Assembly: GCA_018894105.1 (NCBI GenBank)
Contig: CM032127.1
Coordinates: forward strand, 33,369,760 to 33,433,759
Reading direction: 5' to 3'
Source of the DNA: Jacaranda mimosifolia
Taxonomy: Eukaryota; Streptophyta; Magnoliopsida; Lamiales; Bignoniaceae
DNA length: 64,000 nucleotides
Positions 12,241 through 21,552 of the stretch are shown in pieces. Under the pieces are notes generated by a model, which saw only the letters and a list, made by a program, of their open reading frames with translations, searched no databases and was not told where the DNA came from. The translations under genes and the position numbers were made by a program. Position 1 is the stretch's first letter; each line of letters starts with the position of its first letter.

Positions 12241-13447
12241 TTACAAATGGTGGCGATGCTACTAAATGTAGTACCATCAAAGTTGGTGCCAAAAATGTCA
12301 CATGAGATGTGGAATAGCAAAGTACCCTATTACTAATTTCTTAAGGTTTGGGGCTCTCCTGCCTACGTGAGATGAACAGTGGGAAACAAGTTAGATAGTA
12401 GATCCACCTTGTGCAAGTTTGTGGGATATCCAAGAGAGTCTTTTGGTTATTACTTCTATTATCCCTTGGAACAAAAGGTGTTTGTTTCAAGGAACACGTA
12501 CTTTTTAGAAAAGGAATGTCTATTAGATAGAAATGGCATTGTTTTTGAACTTGATGAAGTTCAAGATGATTAACAAATCCCACAAGTGGTAAAAACAAAT
12601 GAGCACAAGAGCTTTACACACAATCTCCAAGAAGGTCGGAATGAATCAAGAAGCAACCTAAAAGGTTCGGATTCCTTCATAAGACGGGCCAATCCGATAG
12701 TGATCCAAAAACCTATGAGAAAGCTATGCTAGACATAGACTTGGGACATTAGCTTGATGCCATGAGATTCAAAATGGACTCCATGCACTTTAACAAAGTA
12801 TGAACTTTGGTAGATCCACCAAAGAAAATAATTCCCATTGGTTGCAAGTGGATCTATAAGCGAAAGCTTGGAGTCAGTGCAGAGGTAGCGACCGTTAAGG
12901 CGCGACTAGTAGGAAAAAATTTATACTCAAAAACCTAGTATTAACTTCGAGGAAACTTTCTCACTAGTTACAATGCCTAAACTCCATTCGGATTCTACTT
13001 GCCATAGCCACATATTATGACTATGAGATATGGCAAATGGATGTGAAAACTGTTTTCCTTTATGGAGACAATGAAGAAGAAATTTATATAGAGCAACTAT
13101 AAGGTTTTACATCGAAAAGGAGTGAGCAAAAGGTTTGCAAACTCTCGATATCCATTTATGGACTCAAATAGGCATCTCGAAGTTGGAACATACGTTTTGA
13201 CATGACAGTCAAATTATTTAGCTTTGTCAAAAATATGTATGAACCGTGTGTGTAAATGAAGGCTAGTGAGAGTAATATATAGTTTATTGTACTTTATGTC
13301 GATGGCATCTTTCTTACTGGAATAAGGTAGGAATGTTAGAGTGCACTAAAGCATGGTTATCTACTCAATTCTCCATGAAGGATTTAGGAGAAGCATTCTA
13401 TGTATTGGGAATACATATCTATAGAGATAGATCAATAAGGATACTGG
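12241..13447 (+). pseudogene. E4 integrase tail and RT remnant
   Basis: This begins in the integrase C-terminal part (LLNVVPSKL-like, then CKFVGYPRESFGYYFYYP, open 12379-12573) and continues through the IN-RT linker into RT. RT is broken by stops and shifts. The catalytic motif near 13286 reads YVDG, so the second Asp of YVDD is lost. An open RT-end stretch runs from 13333 to the point where the E5 LTR is inserted (after ACTGG, 13443-13447). The remaining RT and RNase H are not found to the right in this window. Confidence 0.88.
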
Positions 13448-15670
13448 TGTTGGAATATCGCCCAGCAAGCCAATTAGATTGGCCTTGTAAACTATTACAT
13501 TGTAAGACAATCTTGATTGAATGATATTCATCATATGGCCATCTTCATCATATGCTCTTCATTTACTTCACTGGCATTTGGATGAAGCCTTTAGATCACA
13601 CAAGACTATGGGACTTGGTTTGATGACCATGGAATAAGTCTCACATGGTTGTGATCTTAAACCTTCCAAGTCATAGGATCTTACGAGAACAAGGGCATCT
13701 TTGATCCGGATAGACTTGCACTAACGATGTATAATCCAAGAGTTGGATATTATTTTGTTCCATGAGCAACTGTATGAGATAAGGGTGCATGTTAGTGGGT
13801 GCTTGTTAGGGAACAAGGCACTGAAGACTAGCCTTGAGAATCCACTAGATAGCCCAAGTGGCAAGCTGGTAGTGGCAAGTTCTCCCGCTTACGCTAGTGT
13901 ATATCATTAGTCCTTTGACCTGAGGATCCATGGTAACTTTGTGTCCGGTCCTCATGCTGTGACTCTTCCTTGACCACTTAGTGGGTCTTTCGGGTTGACA
14001 TTGGGTATGAGCTACTTGGCATGGAGGTTTGTGAGATCCAAGATGGAATCTGACTCCTCGTCTTTTGTGAAGGGCGAGTGCATCTCCTATGTGTTCTATA
14101 ATAATCGATTCCAAGAAATCCTTGCGCAAGGTGATGTGACAATTTGGAAAGGCATTTCCAAAGATTAGGTCACAAAGAGAATTGAACATTAAGAATAGAA
14201 ACATAGTATCGAGGTTATTAGGGAGCCGACCAATATCTTGCCCTAGGCCACTTTCGGGAGATAGGAGACGGAAGGACCGTATTTGCATGGTACGCATAAT
14301 GCTAGAATGGTTCTTCAAGAGCATTCGTTTCAGCCAATTAGTTGGGCTCTATGGTCTTGAGGTTGGACATCGACCATGGAGATTGGGTACTCTTCAATTA
14401 ATGAGATTAATTGAATCGAGTCGCTTAGTTTAAAGGAGTTTAAACTAATGTGAATATTTGATATTCCAAAAGTCACAATGAGTTGTGAGATAATATCCAA
14501 TGAATGGTAGAACCTAATGGGTCACACACAAAAGCCAATGACATGGTCAATTGAAGGAAGTAGAGTTTTCTAAGAGTTAGAAAATTCATAACTGTTTTGG
14601 AGGAGGCAAAATTGTAGTCATTTTGACTTTATCAATTTAAATGTTAAATTGGTCAAATTAATTTAAGAGTTAAATTAAGATCAATTAATTAAGGGTTAAT
14701 TAATTGATGTCACATGACTATCAATTGGTCAAAATTAATTTAAGGGTTAAATTGACTTTCACTAGCTTAAATAGTTAAGCATTTTGACTTAAGAGTCAAA
14801 TCAAATTATTATCGGTTAAATTAAAGTTTTTAATTTAATTGAGTTGGAGGATTATTTTTGGGAGAATAATTAAGTGAATGGTTCATTTAATGTGAATTGG
14901 AATTTAATTGCAAGACATTTTATAAGATGAAATTTGTGCTTCAATTAATATTCTTATTCACTAATTACCAGTTAGTGGCCACCTTGGCAAGGACACTTGG
15001 CATCATCTCCTTGGGGATGTTCATGGACCACTCCTATATATAGATATAGGAGTGTGGCCGGCCAAGTGAGGAAAAGAGAGAGAGCAAGTGTGTGCATGAC
15101 TAGTGTGATTTCTCCCCACATTTTGTGCAATGGGAATCTAATTTGTTAGCATTCCGTTATTCTCTCCAACTTCCTCCTCCTCCTCCTTCCCAGCCTTTCT
15201 ACCCTCATTCTCTGAAGATATTCCATCCATTCTTTATAGAATAGGCCATAGATTTGGTGTGTGGACTTTTACATTAGAGGCAATCTAATTTGGTCGCTTT
15301 TGCTCTTGGCTGGAGCAATTTTCTGGCAGCCGTTTTTTGCTAGTTCTGGGAGGACCTCTGGTGTTCCAATTGGGATGAATTTTGGACTGAAGAATCTTCA
15401 AAGGCTTTAGGAGTTCCTGTAAAAATTTCATCAGAAACGGAGGAGTCCATCCAAGGGAAAATCGGTGGTGATCTTGCTGTGCCGGTGAAGAGACAGTTTG
15501 ATGGTTTTCAAGAGTTTTCTCTTGCTCTTCGATTTTTTGTCATCACCCAGGTATTTTTCCCTTTCTGAATATGAATTCCATGCATGTATTGATCCTGGGG
15601 GTGTTGTGTGGTCTAGTTTATTCAGTTTTATTTTTGAAATATTTGGATCCTAGTGCCACACATACCTTCA
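13448..15670 (+). repeat. E5 LTR a (5'), 2223 bp
   Basis: Complete LTR from TGTTGGAATATCGCCC (13448) to ACCTTCA (15670), followed by a PBS. Layout: U3 with a TAGTTTAAA-type palindrome at 14425-14448, an AT-rich palindrome array at about 14630-14850, a TATA box at 15035-15043, then a CT-rich transcribed leader segment. It is nearly identical in layout to LTR b at 21553. The left flank ACTGG is E4 RT sequence; the matching right copy of that duplication was not found. Confidence 0.92.
15029..15054 (+). promoter_or_regulatory. TATA box within 11 bp-arm palindrome, LTR a
   Basis: Arms CACTCCTATAT (15029-15039) and ATATAGGAGTG (15044-15054) are perfect reverse complements around ATAG. The TATA box TATATATAG (15035-15043) overlaps the centre. 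It is the only good TATA box near the expected U3/R boundary. Confidence 0.75.
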
Positions 15671-15672
15671 AG

Positions 15673-15685
15673 TGGTATCAGAGCC
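15673..15685 (+). other. E5 primer-binding site
   Basis: TGGTATCAGAGCC starts two bases after LTR a. It matches the complement of the 3' end of plant initiator tRNA-Met, the usual copia primer. Confidence 0.93.
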
Positions 15686-16204
15686 ATATTCATGCATGGA
15701 TTTAGATTTTGCTTGGCTTGGATGGTTGGTTCTTGTGAAGAACTAATTGAAATCACCATGTACTCGATCCATATGATGGGTTGGAGTGTATGGATGATCT
15801 TTCTTGTGGCTCCTTGATTAATGGATTGAATCATGCTATTATGTGCTTTAATTGTTAATTCGTATGATGGGTATGTTTTAATTCATTTTTGGTAATGTTA
15901 AAATTTTGTTTTGGCATTGGTAGATGTTATATTATGATATAGCATGTTATGGATGGCCTTAAGTTGTTTTGGTCATTTTTGGGTCCAATTGGATTGGATA
16001 TAATTGGAGATTTTTGAAGAATATGATTCTTGCTTAAACTTGTTTTTCAAGCTTATTTGGGCACTTGATATTTCAGTTTTAAAAGGTGGTTTAATCTGAA
16101 ATTTCTTCATATGTTGTGTGTTTTGATGTTTAGAAGTTGTTCTAAAAATCTTGGTGCACAAAAGTTGAGCGAAAAATGGCTGGACTCGGCCTTGAACCCC
16201 AAAA

Positions 16205-16295
16205 CAGGGGTGCTGCCGGCCCATGGCAGCCCACAGCAAGGCAGTGGCCGAGAGCTACTGCTCAGCAGTGAGCAAGCCTCGGCCAGCAGCCCCTA
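16205..16295 (+). other. GC-rich foldable island, E5 leader
   Basis: A GC-rich patch in an AT-rich element. GCTGCC (16212-16217) pairs with GGCAGC (16225-16230). TGGCCGAG (16245-16252) pairs with CTCGGCCA (16278-16285) and encloses ACTGCT/AGCAGT (16257-16269). In the second E5 leader the outer stem keeps pairing through a G-U. Confidence 0.55.
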
Positions 16296-16851
16296 GTTGG
16301 GTTTGGGACGGGTTTTGAGCTTTTTTCATTGGTTCTTTTGGTGACCACACTTGTTTTGAATCATTCACATTGGTTGCACAAATGTAGTGCAAGGCCTCAA
16401 GATTGCGTTGGATACTTTTTGGTTGCTTTTAAAACTTGTTAAAATTGATCTCCAATTTTGGCAAAAATATGATGCATAAGCATTATTCTTGTTTTTGCTT
16501 GGCCAATTATTTGTTAATTTGATTAGCACTTAATTGTTCGAATTGAATGTCAATTCTTGGTTTATTTATTGTTCATTTAAATGTTGAATGGATGATGAAT
16601 GAATGGGGATGATCATGAGCCTTTAATATTGATTTTATTTATTTCAAGTTGTTGAAATGAGTTGTATTAAAAGGGGCTTGCATGCCTCTTGTTCTATCTT
16701 GTAAAAGTTATGAGAATAGATCACTAGAAGTGAGGTTTTCTTTCTCTTGTAAAATTGCAAGGAGTAAAGAGGACCCAAGGAGGTTTGAAGACCCATGAAT
16801 GTATGGGATACACTCATGTAATAGCTTAGATTAATCCACCTACTTAAAATC

Positions 16852-16893
16852 AACCGAGTGATGCACACATGGCTCAAAGTGCATCACTTGGTT
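16852..16893 (+). other. Leader hairpin, E5 copy
   Basis: Arms AACCGAGTGATGCAC (16852-16866) and GTGCATCACTTGGTT (16879-16893) pair at 14 Watson-Crick positions plus one G-U, with a 12-base loop. It carries the GA/TC version of the two covarying pairs. It lies about 800 bases upstream of gag. Confidence 0.75.
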
Positions 16894-17171
16894 AGGCTCA
16901 TGGTCGTCCCACCCTAGAAGCATGCTAGGCGCATTTACTTATTTACACTTTCCATATCCTATTGATGTATGAGATGCATGACTAGGATATAGAGAACCTA
17001 AATAAGAAGATAAAAATGATGAGATCTTTGCAAGAAAAAATCCCCCACTTAGAATGTCTAACTATTTTTCAAATATTAAGTAAAAATGGATACTAATTAA
17101 AAGAGTTTTAATTAATCCAGGCCTTCCACCAATAGTGTAAGCCATGGGATGCTACTGATTTTATGTGATGG

Positions 17172-17476
17172 AACTCGGTCACTTGGGTCACACTTAGGAG
17201 GAAAGCTGTGAGCATACGCTTAGCATGGTATGTATCTTTGATTCAAGAACCCTCACGTGTTGGCACTCGGTCACGGGGGACGACGTGAGGCCATCTTGAG
17301 ATGAAAAATGATTGGTGGGCTTGGCTTAACATCTAGTAGTGTAGATGGCACACGGTCACGTGGGTCTATATGAAAAGTGAGGCAAAATATATCAAGAATT
17401 GCATGAGATGCAATTAGCAAAAGTTGTTTGCCTTTTGATTGCTCGTGGATGGCACTCGGTCACGGGGTTCCATTGG
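17172..17476 (+). repeat. Fourfold leader motif, E5
   Basis: Four dispersed copies of a motif with core CTCGGTCACGGGG or CACGGTCACGTGGG, starting near 17172, 17264, 17349 and 17453, spaced about 85-105 bp. All four share the CGGTCAC core, which differs from the cores in E8, E12 and E13. Confidence 0.7.
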
Positions 17477-17667
17477 CAAGTCATTAGGATCTTGATTCTC
17501 CCTACGAAATGAGATTTCCCAAATTCTTCTTGGGGGTGAAGGATTTGATAAAATAGTGGGAGAAAAACATACTTGAAAGACCGTGAACATGTTTTCTATA
17601 TCAAATTCAATCACATGTTTATACTCTTTTTTCGCCTCTTGTAGATTTTTGAAATCTTCAAAACAAT

Positions 17668-18500
17668 GTGGTTAAAAATCCACTTAGAAGTATTTTCGAA
17701 ACCAATAAGCTAACCAGGTCTAACTTCCAAGATTGGTTGAGAAACCTTAAGATAATTCTTGACTCCAAGAAGAGGGCTTATGTTCTCGATCAAAGTTTGC
17801 CAGACACATTAGTTGATGACTCTTCTGATGAGGCACGTGAAGTGTTCACTAAATTTTTAGATGATAATCTACAATTGAAGTGTCTCATGATGACATCCAT
17901 GACTAATGAGCTCCCAAAATCTCATGAGCACGTGAAATATGCTCAAGAAATCTATGTGCACCTACAAGAGTTGCATGGTGTACAATCAAGACACGAAAGG
18001 TTCGCTTTGTCAAATAAGCTTTTTAGAGCAAGGATGAGTGAAGGTTCGAGTGTCCATGACCACAGGCTTAAGATGATTGGACTCATCGAAAAGCTTGGAC
18101 AACCTGACGTGATTATGGACAATGACCTTTACATGGATTTGATTCTACCGTCGTTACCTCCATCGTTCGACCAATTCGTCATGAACTCTAATATGTCCAA
18201 GTAGGAAGTGATGATTAATGAATTGGTGAACATGCTTGTGTCTACCGAGTCGAACTTGAAAAAGGAAAAGCCTCTCATGATTGCCTCCACCTCCAAGTCA
18301 AAAGGCCATAGGGGCCTAAGGAGATGAGAAAAAGGGAAGAAAAGTTCTTCCAAAGGGAAGCAAGCTGAGAAGAGTTCTGGGATAGTTAAGAAAAAGGCTA
18401 AGACCAATGCAAATTGTTTCCACTGTGGTGAAAAGGGGCATTAGAAAAGAAACTGTAAAGCTTACTTTGATACTCTTGAGAAGGGTATGTTATTCATTGA
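17668..18500 (+). pseudogene. E5 gag remnant
   Basis: ATG at 17668 (MVKNP), open for 178 codons. It covers the copia gag N-terminus (NFQDWLRNLKIILDSKKRAY) and the capsid-like region through SFDQFVMNSNMSK. It stops at TAG (18205-18207), where the second E5 gag has CAG. Further stops follow near 18327 and in the zinc knuckle, which reads CFHCGEKGH and then TAG where other copies have Trp, then KRNC. Apart from these stops the frame appears continuous. Gag would form particles; this copy is dead but one of the most complete gags here. Confidence 0.92.
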
Positions 18501-19960
18501 AGTGCATTTAACAACCAATTCTTCCACATGGGTATTTGATATCGCATGCGGTTCTCATCTATGTAATTTGTTATAGGGTATGGAAAGAAGAAATGGACTT
18601 TGTGAAGGGGATATGATCCTCCGCCTAGGAAATGGAGCGGCTGTTGCGGCCACTTTCCAAGGCATAATCAAGTTAGACTTGGGGAATGCTAAAATTGTAT
18701 TAGATCCAGTTTATTATGTACCCCATCTTGTTAAGAACATCATATCAATTCCCGTTCTTGATAATGAAGGATACGATTTTTCTATATCGAATGGGACATC
18801 GATGGCGTTAAAGAATGGTTCTTTAATTGCTAAAGGTACACTAATGAATGGATTATACATACTTGATTCCCAACCTTCACTTATGCACATTCAATCGAAT
18901 AAAATGAAGCTAGATATCGAAGAAAATGCCATGTTATGGCATACAAGACTTGGTCATATCTCTAAAAATAGGATGACCAAGTTTGAAGCGCTCAAAGCAC
19001 TAAATGTTAATGGCATTGATAACTTTCTTACTTGTGAATCTTGTTTAAAGGGAAAAATGACCAAAACTCCATTTGTAGGACAAACGGAGCGAACCATACA
19101 TCTATTAGATTTGATCCATTCGGATGTTTGTGGACCACTAAGAATTAGTGGGAGAGGAGGTTATTCCTACTTCATCACTTTCACTGATGATTATAGTTGG
19201 TACGGATATATGTATCTTATGAAGTACAAGTCCTAGGCCTTTGAAAAGTTCAAAGAGTACAATAATGAAATAGAAAAGCAAAAGGGACTTAGTATTAAAA
19301 ATCTTTGATCGGATCGAGGAGGTGAATACTTAAGTATCGAATTTTTAGATTATCTAAAAGAGAATGAGATTCTTTCACAATAGACTCCACTCGGCACACC
19401 CTAACATAATGGAGTAGCCAAAAGGAGAAACCGTACCTTGTTGGACATTGTACGTTCCATGATGAGTTTTTCCAATGTACCTATATCCTTTTAAGGATAC
19501 GTCTTAGAAACGGCAGCGAGGCTACTAAATGTAGTACCTTCAAAATCTGTGCCAAAGACACCATATGAGATATGGCATGGCAAAGCACCTTCTTACCATT
19601 ATTTGAAAGTTTGGGGATCTCCCGCCTACGTGAGACGAACAGTGGGAGATAAGTCGGATAGTAGATCCACCTTGTGCAAATTTGTGGGATACCCAAGAGA
19701 GTCTATGGGTTATTACTTTTACAATCCCTCGGAACAAAAGGTGTTTGTTTCAAGAAACGCCCACTTTTTGGAAAAAGAATTTCTATTAGATAGAAATGGT
19801 GTTGTCATTAAAATCGATGAAGTTCAAGATGATCAAGAAATCCCACAAGAAGTGGAAACAAATACCGAATTAGAACCTTGTACACACCCTTTAAGAAGGT
19901 CTGACCGGATCAAGAAGCAACCCGAAAGGTTTGGATTTCTTCATAAGACGGGTTAGTTGG
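18501..19960 (+). pseudogene. E5 protease and integrase remnant
   Basis: The protease region near 18530-18580 reads WVFDIACGSHLCNLL and then TAG at 18574-18576. An open stretch 18580-19236 holds the end of PR, the GAG-pre-integrase domain (LWHTRLGHISKNRM, then LTCESCLKGKMTKTPF: all zinc ligands present) and the first integrase Asp (DVCGPL). A stop follows near 19234, then SDRGGEY (second Asp) after a TGA in place of CGA. The catalytic Glu block reads NGVAKRRNR instead of NGVAEKRNR, so the Glu is Lys. The integrase tail is open 19549-19956 (CKFVGYPRESMGYYFYNP). Confidence 0.9.
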
Positions 19961-21538
19961 ATAGTGATCCAAAGACCTATGAGGAAGCTATGTTGGACAT
20001 AGATTCGGGATATTGGCTAGAAGCCATGAGATCCAAAATGGACTCCATGTACTCAAACAAAGTAGGACTTTGGTAGATCCACCAGAGGGAATAGTTCCCA
20101 TTCGGATCTTTTAAGGCTTGGAGTAGATAGAGAAGTGGTGACTTTTAAGGCACCGCTACTGGCAAAAGGTTACACTCAAAGACCCAATATCGATTTCGAG
20201 GAAACTTTTTCACCGGTTGCTATGCCTAAGTCCATTCGGATCTTACTTGCCATAGCCGCATATTATGGCTATGAGATATGGCAAATAGATGTTAAAACCA
20301 CTTTCCTCAATGGTGACATTGAAGAAAAAATTTACATTGAGCAATCACAAGGTTTTATAACCAAATGGAGTGAGCAAAAGGTTTGCAAACTCCAGAGATC
20401 CATTTATGGGTTAAAACAAACGTCCCAAAATTGAAACATACGTTTTGACAAAATGGTCAAATTGTTTGGCTTTGTCAAAAATATGTATGAATCTTGTGTG
20501 TACAAGAAATCTAGTGGGAGTTCAGTACAGTTTATTATGCTTTATGTCGATGACATCCTTCTCATTGGGAATGAAGTAGGAATGTTATAGTGTACTAAAG
20601 TATGGTTATCTACACAATTCTCCATGAAGGATTTGGGAGAAGCATCTTACATATTGGGAATACATATCCATAGAGATAGATCGAAGAGGATACTGAGGCT
20701 TTCCTAAACTCCGTACATTGACAAGATACTAAAGAGGTTTAGTATGGAAGAATCCAAGAGGGGATTCCTTCCCATGGGACATGTCATTTATCTCTCAAAG
20801 TCTATGGCCCCCAAAACTGAGGAGGAGAAGTGAAGAATATCCCACATACCTTATACCTTCGCCATAGGAAGCATAATATATGCAGCGCAATGTACTAGAC
20901 CGGATGTGGCACACTCGCTAAGTGTTATGAGTAGGTTCCAATTCAATCCCGGTGAGAGTAAGGATATGTTCTGGATAGCCGTAAAAGCAATCCTTAAGTA
21001 CTTGAGAAGAACTAAGGACATGTTCTTGGCATACGGCAATGGAGAATTGAAATTCGAAGCGTTTTCGGATTCAAGTTTTCAATCCGATGTAGATGACCTC
21101 AAATCCATTTCTGGATTTATATTTTACCTCAATAGCGGCGCGGTGTGTTGGAAGAGTTCCAAACAAGGCACCACGACCGACTCAACCACTGAAGCAGAGT
21201 ATATTGCAGCTTTGGAAGCTGCAAAGGATGGTGTTTGGATGAAAAACTTCATTCAAGAGTTGAATATGGTACCTTACATTGTTGAGCCAGTAGTTTTCTT
21301 CTGCGACAACAATGGGGCAGTAGCGCAAGCTAAAGAGTCGAGATCTCATCTGCGATCCAAGCACATTTTGAAGCAATATAATTTGATCCCGGAGATCATT
21401 GATAGAGGCGACATCCGAGTGGAGAGAGTTGCATCGGAAGAGAATATAGCAGATCCACAGACAAAACCCCTATTGCAAAAGGTCTTTGAAGGACATCTTG
21501 AGAAGATGGGTCTCAAGGCCACAGGGCATTGGCTTTAG
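19961..21538 (+). pseudogene. E5 RT and RNase H remnant
   Basis: The IN-RT linker and start of RT carry a frameshift near 20062 and a short deletion near 20105-20120. RT is open 20135-20434 (TFLNGDIEEKIYIEQSQGF), and the YVDD motif is intact at about 20538-20550. TGA at about 20832 lies at the RT/RNase H junction. RNase H is open and nearly complete from 20906 to its natural stop at 21536-21538, with FSDSSFQSDVDD, TTEAEYIAALEA and FFCDNNGAVAQAKE blocks and the terminal GHWL. Confidence 0.92.
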
Positions 21539-21540
21539 GG

Positions 21541-21552
21541 CAAGTGGGAGAT
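21541..21552 (+). other. E5 polypurine tract
   Basis: CAAGTGGGAGAT lies directly before LTR b, after the pol stop. This is the expected plus-strand primer. The same tract precedes the E13 3' LTR and, on the minus strand, follows the E11 and E12 LTRs. Confidence 0.8.

Larger units (their letters stand above)
15671..17667 (+). other. E5 untranslated leader
   Basis: About 2.0 kb of non-coding leader. It contains a GC-rich island (16205-16295), a hairpin (16852-16893) and four copies of a GGCACTCGGTCACGGGG-type motif (17172-17476). The open frame 16111-16296 is almost the same in the second E5 leader (24202-24387), but those two copies are near-identical DNA and other elements do not keep the frame, so I do not call it a gene. 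Confidence 0.85.

Noticed and set aside
13845..14324. 159-codon minus-strand frame and similar ones at 22092-22415 and 54727-54915
   Set aside because: These are antisense frames across the 5' part of the LTR, present because the LTRs are related; there are no protein-like features and they are disrupted in other copies.
16111..16296. A 61-codon open frame in the E5 leader, almost identical in the second E5 leader (24202-24387)
   Set aside because: The two leaders are nearly identical DNA, the frame is not kept in the E2, E8, E12 or E13 leaders, and it runs over the variable GC-rich island.
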